Counted from the first letter of the stretch, positions 35,832 through 44,557 are shown. The stretch: DNA of 48,463 bases from Microcystis aeruginosa LEGE 91341 (GCF_015206885.1 NZ_JADEXY010000011.1:1-48463); one strand, 5' to 3'. Notes: generated by a model from the sequence alone, not told the origin. Numbers and translations: made by a program.

Positions 35832-37850
35832 ATGAGTTTGTTTGTTGCTGTCGATAACATTGATAAAATCTTCCCCCTTAGTGGTGGCGGTGAATATGTG
35901 GCCTTAAAAGGGATCGATTTACAGATAAAAAAAGGAGAATTTATCTCCCTTATCGGTCACTCTGGTTGCGGAAAATCCACCCTCTTAAACATGATCGCTG
36001 GTTTAGATTTGCCCACCGAAGGGGTGGTGACTTTGCAAGGTCAAAGCATTAAAAAACCGGGACCTGATCGCATGGTGGTCTTCCAAAACTATTCCCTTTT
36101 ACCCTGGTTAACCGTCAAAGAAAATATCACCCTCGCCGTCGATCAAGTTCTCGCTCAACTATCAGAAGATGAAAGAAAAGCTGAAGTCGAAAAATATATC
36201 GATCTGGTCAATCTTCGTCATGCAGTGGATAAACGTCCCAACGAATTATCGGGGGGGATGAAACAACGGGTAGCGATCGCTCGCGCCCTAGCAATCCGTC
36301 CAAAAGTGCTGCTTTTAGACGAACCATTTGGGGCGTTAGATGCCCTGACTAGAGGTAATCTACAGGAACAGTTAATGCAGCTGTGCGAAGAATACGAAAT
36401 GACCTCGGTAATGGTGACGCACGATGTGGATGAAGCGGTGCTATTATCCGATCGCATCGTCATGCTTACCAACGGTCCAGGCTCAAAAATTGGCGGTATT
36501 TTGGAAGTAGATATCCCCCGTCCCCGCAAACGCATGGAAGTGGTGGAACACCCCAGTTACTACAGTCTCCGGAGCGAAATTATCTATTTCCTCAACCAAC
36601 AAAAACGGATCAAAAAACTACGCGCTCGCAAAGTCGAAGTTATTGCTCGTCACGGTTTAGAAAAAGTCAATCTAGAAATCGGTTTTGTTCCCCTCACCGC
36701 TTGCGCTCCCCTAGCAGTGGCCAAAGAAAAGGGATTCTTTACTAAACATGGTCTAGATGAGGTGAATTTAGTCCGGGAAACCAGTTGGCGAGGGGTTGTG
36801 GATGGGATCGCAGGGGGATTCCTCGACGGGGCGCAAATGCCTTCAGGAATGCCCACCTGGTTAACCGTCGGTGGTTATCAAGATCAACCTTTGCCGATTG
36901 TCAGCGCCCTGACTATGACTCGTAACGGTAACGGTGTCACCCTCGCTAAACGCTTCTATGACGAGGGAGTGATTGACGGTAACGCTTTAAGACAGATGCT
37001 ATTGGAATCGCGGGAGCAGCGCCATATTTTTGGCATTGTTCACCCCTCCTCGATGCACAATTTGCTCCTGCGTTACTGGTTAGCGGCAGCGGGAATTGAC
37101 CCCGATAAAGACGTTCACCTCGAAACTATTCCCCCGGCCCAAATGGTAGCTGACCTGAAAACCGGTAGTATTGACGGTTACTGTGTGGGTGAACCCTGGA
37201 ATCTCAGGGCCTCTATGGAAGGTATCGGTTACACCGTCGCTACCGACTTAGAAATTTGGCAGGGCCACCCGGGTAAGGCCCTGGGAGTCCGGGAAGATTG
37301 GGCCAATAAATACCCTAATACCCATGTCGCTTTAGTTAAAGCACTGCTGGAAGGTTGTCGCTACTGTGCTGAGGAAGGGAATCAGGAAGAAATTCGTCAA
37401 ATCCTCGCCAGTCGTCAGTATCTTAGTACCAATATTGATTATATCCAACTGGGTGATCCCAACTCCTACGCGTGCAGTATTGATCGACCGATGAAAGAAT
37501 ATGCACACCATCTGTTCTATGGAGATGGGGTAAATCGTCCCAGTCGTACGGAACACCTCTGGATGATGACCCAAATGGCACGCTGGGGACACATTCCTTT
37601 CCCCCGTAACTGGGTAGAAATTCTCGAACGCGTCTGTCGGGTGGGTGTCTTCAGTACCGCGGCCCGGGAATTGGGTCTAGGGGATATTAAATATCGTCGT
37701 ACACCGATCCTGTTATTCGATGGTATCGAGTTTGATGCCGAGGATCCGATCGGTTATCTCAATAGTTTAGAGATCAAACAAAACGTCACCATGGCCGAAG
37801 TGGCTATTGATGCTCGTCCTAGCGCCAGCGAATCCCGCAAAATTGCCTAA
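35832..37850 (+). CDS. nrtC: Nitrate ABC transporter ATPase fused to a substrate-binding-like domain
   Basis: 672 residues. The N-terminal ATPase (1-260) has Walker A GHSGCGKST, signature LSGGMKQRVA, and Walker B VLLLDEPFGALDA. The C-terminal part (about 275-655) is homologous to NrtA (VPLTACAPLAVAKEKGFF; VGEPWNLRASM) but lies in the cytoplasm. In Synechococcus this domain is known to mediate inhibition of nitrate uptake by ammonium, so the same is expected here. SD AAGGAG precedes ATG. Flanked by hairpins on both sides in the operon. Confidence 0.96.
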   Translation: MSLFVAVDNIDKIFPLSGGGEYVALKGIDLQIKKGEFISLIGHSGCGKSTLLNMIAGLDLPTEGVVTLQGQSIKKPGPDRMVVFQNYSLLPWLTVKENITLAVDQVLAQLSEDERKAEVEKYIDLVNLRHAVDKRPNELSGGMKQRVAIARALAIRPKVLLLDEPFGALDALTRGNLQEQLMQLCEEYEMTSVMVTHDVDEAVLLSDRIVMLTNGPGSKIGGILEVDIPRPRKRMEVVEHPSYYSLRSEIIYFLNQQKRIKKLRARKVEVIARHGLEKVNLEIGFVPLTACAPLAVAKEKGFFTKHGLDEVNLVRETSWRGVVDGIAGGFLDGAQMPSGMPTWLTVGGYQDQPLPIVSALTMTRNGNGVTLAKRFYDEGVIDGNALRQMLLESREQRHIFGIVHPSSMHNLLLRYWLAAAGIDPDKDVHLETIPPAQMVADLKTGSIDGYCVGEPWNLRASMEGIGYTVATDLEIWQGHPGKALGVREDWANKYPNTHVALVKALLEGCRYCAEEGNQEEIRQILASRQYLSTNIDYIQLGDPNSYACSIDRPMKEYAHHLFYGDGVNRPSRTEHLWMMTQMARWGHIPFPRNWVEILERVCRVGVFSTAARELGLGDIKYRRTPILLFDGIEFDAEDPIGYLNSLEIKQNVTMAEVAIDARPSASESRKIA

Positions 37851-37861
37851 AAATCGACTAA

Positions 37862-37888
37862 GGGGATAATTACTAGCCAATTATCCCC
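37862..37888 (+). terminator. Intercistronic hairpin between nrtC and nrtD
   Basis: GGGGATAATT (37862-37871) pairs perfectly with AATTATCCCC (37879-37888) around a 7-base loop. It starts 11 bases past the nrtC stop, and there is no T-run. The 40 bases left before nrtD hold no evident promoter, so read-through is likely. Confidence 0.5.
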
Positions 37889-37928
37889 AGCCATTGCCCC
37901 TATTAACTAATTTCCCCAAAGACTAATC

Positions 37929-38768
37929 ATGTACACCACCACCGAGACAGTTAACCGAGCAACCCAGACCCCCAGTAAAGAAGCTTTTGTCACCATTGAA
38001 GGAGTTTCTAAGGTTTATTCCACTCCCAGAGGCCCCTACACCGTCCTCAAGGATGTTAATCTCAGCATCAATGAAGGTGAATTTATCTGTGTGATCGGTC
38101 ACTCTGGTTGCGGTAAATCGACCCTATTAAATATGGTGTCGGGTTTTTCTTCTCCCACCGATGGCATTGTTAAAGTTAACGGCAAGAAAATTACTAAACC
38201 CGGGCCCGATCGCATGGTAGTGTTTCAAAACTATGCTTTATTGCCTTGGTTAAGCGTTTTTGAAAATGTCTATCTTGCGGTAGATGCGGTGTCTCCCAAT
38301 GCTCCAGAGGCACAAAAACGCTCGATCGTGCGGGAACATTTAGCTATGGTGGGTTTAACCGAAGCTATGGATAAAACCCCTCCCCAAATCTCCGGGGGGA
38401 TGAAACAACGGGTTTCGATCGCTCGCGCTCTTTCTATCCGTCCGGAGGTGTTGATTCTTGATGAACCTTTCGGCGCTTTGGATGCGATTACCAAAGAGGA
38501 ATTACAGGAAGAATTGCTGAAAATCTGGCAAGATAAACGCTGTACGGTGTTGATGATTACCCATGATATCGATGAGGCTCTTTTCCTCGCTGATAAGCTG
38601 GTAATGATGACCAATGGACCAGAAGCGAAAATCGGCGAAGTGATGAATATTCATTTCCCCCGTCCCCGCGATCGGGAGAGAATTATGGAGGATCCGGAAT
38701 ATTATCGTCTGCGTAACTATGCCCTCGACTTCCTCTATAATCGTTTCGCTCACGATGATGTCAGCTAG
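37929..38768 (+). CDS. nrtD: Nitrate ABC transporter ATPase
   Basis: 279 residues, a simple ATPase that pairs with NrtC to power nitrate/nitrite import. Walker A GHSGCGKST, Q-loop VVFQNYALLPW, signature ISGGMKQRVS, Walker B LILDEPFGALDA, H-loop MITHDIDEA. Last gene of the nrtABCD operon. No narB or nirA follows, unlike some cyanobacterial clusters, so nitrate reduction genes must lie elsewhere. Confidence 0.96.
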   Translation: MYTTTETVNRATQTPSKEAFVTIEGVSKVYSTPRGPYTVLKDVNLSINEGEFICVIGHSGCGKSTLLNMVSGFSSPTDGIVKVNGKKITKPGPDRMVVFQNYALLPWLSVFENVYLAVDAVSPNAPEAQKRSIVREHLAMVGLTEAMDKTPPQISGGMKQRVSIARALSIRPEVLILDEPFGALDAITKEELQEELLKIWQDKRCTVLMITHDIDEALFLADKLVMMTNGPEAKIGEVMNIHFPRPRDRERIMEDPEYYRLRNYALDFLYNRFAHDDVS

Positions 38769-38895
38769 ATGCGAGCATTTGTATTAGTTTGGGGTGCGGT
38801 TGACTTAAAAGCGATCGCACCTAGATTTTTTTTCTAGGGAAGCCTTCTTCAAGTAAAATTATTTCTAACTGGGTAGATGTTAAAAATTGTCAGAT

Positions 38896-39075
38896 GCCCC
38901 CCTTATCAAGGGGGGATTCAGGGGGGATCATCACCCCTTATTAAGGGGGGATTAAGGGGGGATCATCACCCCCCTTATCAAGGGGGGATTAAGGGGGGAT
39001 CAGCACCCCTTATCAAGGGGGGATTAAGGGGGGATCAGCAGCCCCCTTATCAAGGGGGGATTAAGGTGGAATCAG
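38896..39075. repeat. Five tandem C/G-rich palindromic units of about 36 bp
   Basis: Each unit reads about CCCCTTATCAAGGGGGGATT then AAGGGGGGATCAKCA. The C-run pairs with either of two G-runs. Five units lie head to tail with small changes (TTATTAAG in the second; AAGGTGGAATC in the last). Single copies of the same palindrome are at 30245-30275 and 47694-47722. They follow nrtD by about 125 bases and precede the psiE-family gene. An open frame running through the repeats is a by-product of their length. Confidence 0.75.
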
Positions 39076-39147
39076 CTTACTTGTTAACTAAATAGAACAA
39101 TTAGCAGTCAAATACAATAATAATTTTTACTTTTTACTTAATCAATC

Positions 39148-39621
39148 ATGCTCAAACAGATACGGAAACTAATTATCAATTTCGGACAACAATGGCGCGA
39201 TGAAAATTTCATGAGGTCGATTCATGTCGTTGAAAACTTAGTTTCTAAGGTTTTATCCGTAGCCTTAATTATTGTTATTATTGTTTCTCTTTATGATCTA
39301 GTAGTTATCCTAATCCGAGATTTATTTACTACGGAACCCATCGGTTTTTTTGGCAAAACTTTAATTGAAATCTTCGGATTATTTCTCAATATTTTAATTG
39401 CCTTAGAGTTATTAGAAAACATCACTGCTTACCTAAGAAAACACATCGTACAGGTTGAATTAGTCGTAGTTACGGCTTTAATTGCCATCTCTCGAAAAAT
39501 TATTATTTTTGATCCCAACAAATACAGTAAAGATGATTTAATTGCCCTCACCGTGGGAACCTTAGCTTTAGCGGCAAGTTATTGGTTAATCAGAAAAGTT
39601 AATCGCGATAATCGTTCTTGA
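39148..39621 (+). CDS. PsiE-family membrane protein
   Basis: 157 residues with four hydrophobic segments at about 33-55 (LSVALIIVIIVSLYDLVVILI), 73-95, 105-120 and 135-148. The plan, with a basic N-terminus and FGLFLNILIALELLENI and VVVTALIAISRKIIIFD blocks, fits the phosphate-starvation-inducible E family. E. coli PsiE has no known biochemical function. Phosphate control cannot be shown from this sequence. Followed by a perfect 13-bp hairpin. Confidence 0.75.
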   Translation: MLKQIRKLIINFGQQWRDENFMRSIHVVENLVSKVLSVALIIVIIVSLYDLVVILIRDLFTTEPIGFFGKTLIEIFGLFLNILIALELLENITAYLRKHIVQVELVVVTALIAISRKIIIFDPNKYSKDDLIALTVGTLALAASYWLIRKVNRDNRS

Positions 39622-39630
39622 ATTAAGGGA

Positions 39631-39659
39631 AAGGGATAGATTTAGAAAATCTATCCCTT
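39631..39659 (+). terminator. Perfect 13-bp hairpin after the psiE-family gene
   Basis: AAGGGATAGATTT (39631-39643) pairs without mismatch with AAATCTATCCCTT (39647-39659), loop AGA, nine bases past the stop. No T-run, but position and strength suggest a transcript end. Confidence 0.55.
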
Positions 39660-39664
39660 CTAAA

Positions 39665-39975
39665 TAGGGTGTGCTGAAAAAGTTTGTTGGTGGGGTTAAG
39701 GAGTCAGGAGCCGGTCGTCAGGAGTCGGGAGTTTCAGGCCTTGTTGCCCTCTCTTTTCGTACCAATTTATGTACTAAAAGAAGGATAATGCAAGGTTTTT
39801 GAGAGTCCCAATCCGATTTTCATGCTGCGAAAATCGGATTTTAACAGGTCAAAAACCTTTTTGGATAAAGCTTTTAGACTTTTTTCCCCTTAAAAAGTGC
39901 CGGCCATTGGAGTGAGCGGGGGGAAAATTCCGGGACTTTTTCCCTGAAAATGGGTAAAACCCTACACCCTACACC
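39665..39975. mobile_element. Composite MITE of the TAGGG family, about 311 bp
   Basis: Begins TAGGGTGTGCTGAAAAAGTT and ends near 39974 in ACCCTACACCCTACACC, less conserved. The left two thirds (39720-39865) are the reverse complement of the core of the 8170-8399 element; the right third (39885-39965) matches the element at 31759-31932. It thus combines the two sub-types. A hairpin at about 39810-39842 has arms AATCCGATTTTC and GAAAATCGGATT. It abuts the stop codon of the SH3 gene (39976). Confidence 0.7.
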
Positions 39976-40488
39976 TTATTGAACTCTGGAAATATTACCC
40001 GCTTTAATCCAACCTTCGCGACCATCGGACAGACGCACGCGATGCCATTGCCCATCGCTGCTGGTTCCCACCACACTGACTTTAGTATTATAATCCAGAC
40101 CGCCGAGACGAGTAGATTCACTGGTAGGTTGAGAGCGCAGACTTAAACCGCTTTGCCATGTCACCCGCGCTTGATAACCCTCGGATGTGGTTTCTTTTTT
40201 TCTTGCTTCGGGACTGGGTTTCGGGGCAGCTTTTGGTGCTGGTGCAGCTGTGGGAGACTCTTTCACCTCAGCTTGGGGTTGTTCTTGGACGGGAGTAGTG
40301 GGGATGGATTTAGCAGCTTTTTCCTCCTTAGTTTCCTCTTTTTTCTCCTCGGTAAAGACGGGTTTAGGAGGATTAGAATTCATGCCAGAGAGAAGCATAT
40401 AGGCGACAGCAGTAGCTCCACCGACTAAAATCGCCACTCCCAATACAAAACCGACCATAAATTGCAATAAACCAGATAAACGCTTCAT
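39976..40488 (-). CDS. Membrane-anchored SH3-domain protein
   Basis: 170 residues. Residues about 8-34 (LQFMVGFVLGVAILVGGATAVAYMLL) form an N-terminal membrane anchor. A long Lys/Glu/Pro/Ala-rich linker (36-100) leads to a bacterial SH3 domain (about 105-168) with SGLSLRSQPT, KVSVVGTSSDGQWHRVRL and GREGWI. Such domains usually bind peptidoglycan peptides or other polymers, so the SH3 part would sit in the periplasm, tethered to the membrane. It is 12 bases downstream of ycf46 on the same strand and probably co-transcribed. Confidence 0.85.
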   Translation of the reverse strand: MKRLSGLLQFMVGFVLGVAILVGGATAVAYMLLSGMNSNPPKPVFTEEKKEETKEEKAAKSIPTTPVQEQPQAEVKESPTAAPAPKAAPKPSPEARKKETTSEGYQARVTWQSGLSLRSQPTSESTRLGGLDYNTKVSVVGTSSDGQWHRVRLSDGREGWIKAGNISRVQ

Positions 40489-40500
40489 ATTGGTGCTAAA

Positions 40501-42006
40501 TTAACTGTTAGGATTAACATTAAAACGATCATCGCGAGAGGCTAGACGAGCTTTACCGGACTTGGCCCAATCCTGTAGAAACTGGATTTGTTCTTGAGCA
40601 GTGCGGGCCAGGGGTATAATCTGACTAGCGGCCTCAAGCACATCATCGGTGCTAAAGTCGCGATTTTGACTAAACCCGATGTGCATCGCTTCCACGATGG
40701 TTTGTTCGATTTCTGCCCCCGAAAAATCGGGAGTTTCGTAGGCTAGTCGCTTTATATCATAACTTTTTAGATTATGGGGCCGGACTTTCCCCAGATGAAC
40801 GCTAAAAATCTCCTCGCGGGACTTTTGGCTAGGTAGTCCGACAAAAAATATCTCATCGAAGCGTCCTTTTCGCAACATTTCCGGGGGCAAAGATTGGATG
40901 TTATTAGCTGTAGCGACGACAAAAACCGGCGATTGTTTCTCCGCTAACCAAGTGATAAAAGTCCCGAAAACCCTCCCGGTGGTTCCTCCGTCGCCTTTCC
41001 CATCCACTCCGGCGAAAGCTTTATCGATTTCGTCTATCCACAGCACACAGGGAGCTAAAGCTTCAGCGAGATTAATCATCTGACGGGTGCGTGATTCCGA
41101 TTCCCCCACCAATCCGCCAAATAAACGCCCCACGTCTAGACGCAGTAGCGGCAAGTGCCAATGATGGGAAATAGCTTTCGCTGTCAGGGATTTACCCGTC
41201 CCCTGAATCCCCACCAATAGTAAACCCCGGGGATTGGGTAAACCGTAGGCGCGGGCGCGTTCACTAAAAGCACCACCGCGACGAATCAGCCAGTCTTTGA
41301 GATTATCTAGTCCGCCGATGTCAGAAATCTGCTCTGTGGCGGGATAAAAGTCTAATATCTGGGTTTGACGAATCGATTGGCGTTTTTCTGCCAAAATTAA
41401 TTCCACGTCCTCTGGCTCAATTTTGCCGTGACTGGCTAAACATTTGGCCAAAACCCGACGAATTCTCTCTAGGGACAATCCTTGGGCAGAAAGCACTAAT
41501 TCATCCAGGAGTGGTTCTTTGACGGGTTGTCCGGTGGCAGCGATTAATCGCTGGATTTCCTGTTTGATTTCTTCGCCACTGGGGAGGGGAAAATCGACGA
41601 CGGTGATTACTTCGGTTAGATCCGAGGGGATGGACAGTTCGGGAGCGACGATAATTAGGTTTTTAGGCTGAGATTTCAAGGAACGGGCGAGATTTCGCAA
41701 TTTTCTGGCGATGGAAATATCTTCTAAAAAGCGCTGGAAATCCCGCAAAATTATGATGGCGGCGATGTTAGACGGCAGCTTTTCGACGAATTCAAGAGCT
41801 TGCAGGGGATTACGCCGAGCAAAGTTCTCATTATTGGGATTATCTTGATAACCATCCACGAAATCCCAAACATAGACAGCACGGTTATTGCTCTGTTTAG
41901 CAATATCGGCGATCGCTTTTTCGAGACGTTCTTCTTCTAGGGTGGTAACATAGATGAGAGGATAACGGGCCCGCAGCAGTAATTGAAATTCTTCACCAAA
42001 GCTCAT
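40501..42006 (-). CDS. ycf46: AAA-ATPase Ycf46
   Basis: 501 residues, full-length for the Ycf46 family conserved in cyanobacteria and some red algal plastids. N-terminal non-ATPase region (1-240) begins FQLLLRARYPLIYVTTLEEERLE. The AAA domain has Walker A GIQGTGKSLTA, Walker B CVLWIDEIDKA, sensor VVATANN and arginine-finger region RKGRFDEIFFV. In Synechocystis the homologue has been linked to CO2 use and photosynthetic regulation; the mechanism is not known. Cytoplasmic. Start ATG at 42004-42006. The SH3 gene follows on the same mRNA. Confidence 0.93.
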   Translation of the reverse strand: MSFGEEFQLLLRARYPLIYVTTLEEERLEKAIADIAKQSNNRAVYVWDFVDGYQDNPNNENFARRNPLQALEFVEKLPSNIAAIIILRDFQRFLEDISIARKLRNLARSLKSQPKNLIIVAPELSIPSDLTEVITVVDFPLPSGEEIKQEIQRLIAATGQPVKEPLLDELVLSAQGLSLERIRRVLAKCLASHGKIEPEDVELILAEKRQSIRQTQILDFYPATEQISDIGGLDNLKDWLIRRGGAFSERARAYGLPNPRGLLLVGIQGTGKSLTAKAISHHWHLPLLRLDVGRLFGGLVGESESRTRQMINLAEALAPCVLWIDEIDKAFAGVDGKGDGGTTGRVFGTFITWLAEKQSPVFVVATANNIQSLPPEMLRKGRFDEIFFVGLPSQKSREEIFSVHLGKVRPHNLKSYDIKRLAYETPDFSGAEIEQTIVEAMHIGFSQNRDFSTDDVLEAASQIIPLARTAQEQIQFLQDWAKSGKARLASRDDRFNVNPNS

Positions 42007-42237
42007 AGCTATTCGTCTATAGTTTTTGCTATTTATATCGTCATCAGAAAATATAGCAGTTAGCCGTCTCTTGGATATTTTAGTACAAATGCTCGAATTG
42101 CCTCGCTTCCCCTCTTAACGAGTAATTGACCGCCTTTCTCCTCAAGATGAAGTGTAACCTAATTTTGATATCGACGACGAGCGACCGACTCCTCAAAACG
42201 AAAACTTTCTACCTCACCATTAGGATAACTGCTATGT

Positions 42238-43218
42238 ATGAATAATGTTATTGACCATGATCGTTTATTTAAGGAATTAATTGCGACTTTTTTTGTTGAA
42301 TTTATTCAGTTGTTTTTTCCTGAGATTATCAATTATTTAGAGCCTAATCAGATCACATTTTTAGACAAAGAAGTCTTTACCGATATCACGGAAGGAGAAA
42401 AGTATGAAAGTGATTTAGTCGCCCAAGTTCAATTTCGAGGACAATCATCATTTTTCTTAATTCATCTAGAAGCACAGTCTAGCTCTCAACCAGAATTTAA
42501 TCGGCGAATGTTTACTTATTTCGCTCGTCTGCATCAAAAATTTGCCTTACCGGTTTATCCCATTGTCATATTTTCCTATGATCGTCCACAAAAAGAAGCA
42601 ATTCGTCAATATAAAATTGAGTTTCCTGACTTAAAAGTGCTAGAATTTAACTATCAAGTTGTCCAGTTAAATCGCTTGAATTGGCGAGATTTTATCAATC
42701 AAGCTAATCCCGTCGCATCCGCTTTGATGGCTAAGATGAAAATTGCCCCTCGCGATAGAGCAAAAGTTAAGGCACAATGTCTAAGATTATTGGTAACATT
42801 AAGATTAGATGCCGCTAGAATGCAATTGATTTCAGGCTTTGTCGATACCTATCTCAATCTCAACTCATCCGAGGAGATAGAATTTCAACAGGAGATTAGC
42901 ACATTTATTCAACCCGAACAGGAGGGAGTTATGCAGATTACCACCAGTTGGATGCGCCGCGGTTTAGAACAGGGTTTAGAACGGGGTTTAGAACAGGGTT
43001 TAGAACGGGGTTTAGAACAGGGTTTAGAACAGGGTTTAGCAAGAGAAAGAAATCTAATTATTCGTCTGATTAAACGTAAGTTAGGAGCTATTGATGTGGC
43101 TCTAGAGAGTCGGATTATGACCTTGAATATTGATGATCTAGAACGAGTGGGGGAAGCTTTATTGGATTTTTCGACATTGGAGGATTTAACTAATTGGTTA
43201 AATGCTTTAGATGCTTAG
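42238..43218 (+). CDS. Rpn-family nuclease / transposase-like protein with DUF4351 tail
   Basis: 326 residues. The N-terminal PD-(D/E)XK nuclease domain reads HDRLFKELIATFFVEF, YESDLVAQV and LIHLEAQ, the last two holding the D and E-x-Q metal residues. Rpn proteins promote recombination and can cut DNA. Residues about 240-265 are six GLEQ or GLER tetrapeptides, encoded by 12-base direct repeats at about 42960-43040. A DUF4351-like helical end follows (RLIKRKLGAIDVALE, LDDL-like motif, TLEDLTNWL). The repeat tract can expand or contract. Starts at ATG 42238 without a clear SD. Similar genes occur in many copies in cyanobacteria. Confidence 0.88.
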   Translation: MNNVIDHDRLFKELIATFFVEFIQLFFPEIINYLEPNQITFLDKEVFTDITEGEKYESDLVAQVQFRGQSSFFLIHLEAQSSSQPEFNRRMFTYFARLHQKFALPVYPIVIFSYDRPQKEAIRQYKIEFPDLKVLEFNYQVVQLNRLNWRDFINQANPVASALMAKMKIAPRDRAKVKAQCLRLLVTLRLDAARMQLISGFVDTYLNLNSSEEIEFQQEISTFIQPEQEGVMQITTSWMRRGLEQGLERGLEQGLERGLEQGLEQGLARERNLIIRLIKRKLGAIDVALESRIMTLNIDDLERVGEALLDFSTLEDLTNWLNALDA

Positions 43219-43256
43219 TATTTTTCTCTTAAACTTTACAGAAGGCTATTGATGTT

Positions 43257-43757
43257 ATGGGTATAACTTTTGAAAATGCCATCCAACAAACTCAATACTT
43301 ACTAAGTCAAATTGAGTTTTTAGATGCCAATGTGATCAATGAAAAACTTACTGATCTAGTCTCAACAGAAAATGGAGCTAGAGGATTTTTTGTTACTTAT
43401 TTAACCAGCGATTTACCCTATACAGAACATCCTAGTTTGGAGGTAATCACCGCTTTAAAAACTTCCCCGATATTGGTGAATGAATTATTAGTTAAAAATC
43501 TGGCTATGTCCACGGCAATGGTTATCTATCATCGCAGTCAAGGAGACGAAGAAAACGCCCGAGGTTCTGAGAAAGTCCAAGAAAAAACTGGTCAACTAAT
43601 TAAGCAGTTATTATCGCAGGCCTTGGGGGAAAAATTACAACAATTAGCCACCAGTTTAAACACAGGACAAGGAGAATATCAAGCCTTTCTAGAACGCTGG
43701 GGATATGACGATTGCCAACGTCAAGCGATCACAGAAATTATGCAACCTTTTCTTTAG
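43257..43757 (+). CDS. Conserved hypothetical protein
   Basis: 166 residues, acidic and mostly helical (VINEKLTDLVSTENGARGFFVTYLTSD; EKVQEKTGQLIKQLLSQAL). No signal peptide, no span, no metal or nucleotide motif. The RGFFVTYLTSD stretch is distinctive, but I do not recognise the family. It lies 38 bases after the Rpn gene on the same strand and could be in the same transcript. A MITE starts five bases past its stop. Confidence 0.65.
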   Translation: MGITFENAIQQTQYLLSQIEFLDANVINEKLTDLVSTENGARGFFVTYLTSDLPYTEHPSLEVITALKTSPILVNELLVKNLAMSTAMVIYHRSQGDEENARGSEKVQEKTGQLIKQLLSQALGEKLQQLATSLNTGQGEYQAFLERWGYDDCQRQAITEIMQPFL

Positions 43758-43761
43758 TAAC

Positions 43762-43950
43762 TAGGGTTTGCCGGAAAAGTTGGTGGGTGAGAGCAGGGTG
43801 TGGGGTGTGGGGTTTTGCCCATTCCGATCACTCCGGCGTCCGACACTTTTGGATGGACAAAAAGTCTAAAAGTCTTATCCAACAAGGTTTTTGGATTTAT
43901 TCAGCCGGACTTCGGTATTTCCTAGTCAACTTCCGGGAGGTAAAACCCCA
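43762..43950. mobile_element. Degenerate TAGGG-family MITE abutting tRNA-Thr
   Basis: It starts TAGGGTTTGCCGGAAAAGTT, an altered terminal repeat, and includes AGTCTAAAAGTCTTATCCAA and AAGGTTTTTGGATT, shared in reverse with 39855-39880. The right end is near GGTAAAACCCC at 43940-43949, next to the tRNA 3' end. An 85-codon open frame over it is spurious. Confidence 0.55.
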
Positions 43951-44022
43951 AGCCGATGATGGGATTTGAACCCACGACCAATTGATTACGAATCAACTAC
44001 TCTACCACTGAGCTACATCGGC
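43951..44022 (-). tRNA. tRNA-Thr (anticodon CGU)
   Basis: Read on the minus strand, the 72 bases begin GCCGATGTAGCTCAGTGGTA and end with CATCGGC plus discriminator T. The acceptor stem GCCGATG/CATCGGC pairs fully. The anticodon stem GTTGA/TCAAT encloses loop TTCGTAA, giving anticodon CGT (codon ACG, Thr). The T arm GTGGG-TTCAAAT-CCCAT is standard. CCA is not encoded. A MITE lies directly downstream of its 3' end. Confidence 0.95.
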
Positions 44023-44081
44023 ACATTGCCAGTTCCCGATTATATCACAGACAATAGATACAAAGCTAGAAAGATTTTTTT

Positions 44082-44336
44082 ATGAGCAAATCCCCTCGAC
44101 TTGATCCCCAAAAATACGCCCGCTTGAAAGAGGAAGCGGCTAATCCCTACCGAGGTCTGCGGCAGTTTATCTATCTCGGTTTAGGTGCTTCTGGTTTTAT
44201 CGGTGCGGTGGTTTTTCTGGCCCAATTAGCGGCAGGCAGGGACGTAGCCACCGCCTTACCCAATTTTGCCCTACAAATCGGTGTGGTGGCCCTGATGATT
44301 TGGTTATTTCGTCGGGAGAAAAAAGCTGGCGGTTGA
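44082..44336 (+). CDS. DUF3493-family small membrane protein
   Basis: 84 residues with two hydrophobic segments (YLGLGASGFIGAVVFLAQL at about 31-49, and LPNFALQIGVVALMIWLF at about 59-76) and a basic N-terminus (SPRLDPQKYARLKEEAANPYRGLRQF). This matches the DUF3493 family of cyanobacteria and plants, whose plant members (LPA3-type) act in photosystem II assembly; role here inferred. Divergent from the tRNA gene. Start ATG at 44082. Confidence 0.78.
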   Translation: MSKSPRLDPQKYARLKEEAANPYRGLRQFIYLGLGASGFIGAVVFLAQLAAGRDVATALPNFALQIGVVALMIWLFRREKKAGG

Positions 44337-44557
44337 GGGAGTAGCCACCGATAGCCAAAACAGTCTCTTCCCCTGAAGAATAAAAGTTAACATTAACTCC
44401 AGTCCTTTCGTGTTATGATCGAGACGAGAGTCAAGATTAGTGTTCAAGTTCGTTTCCAGTATTAATCCGGTAAGTCTTTTACTTTAGTATTGTTCGGCTT
44501 CTCCCTGAATTTTGTGTCTCCACACCGTTTCGAGTATTGTTCGAGGATTCAAGTATT

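Noticed and set aside
38896-39075. Possible CRISPR array
   Set aside because: Units touch each other with no unique spacers, and no cas genes are in the window.
38877-39095. 72-codon open frame with PPYQGG repeats
   Set aside because: It is entirely made by the tandem palindromic DNA repeats and has no independent coding signal.
43712-43969. 85-codon open frame over the MITE
   Set aside because: It starts inside the preceding gene and covers only repeat DNA and the tRNA end.
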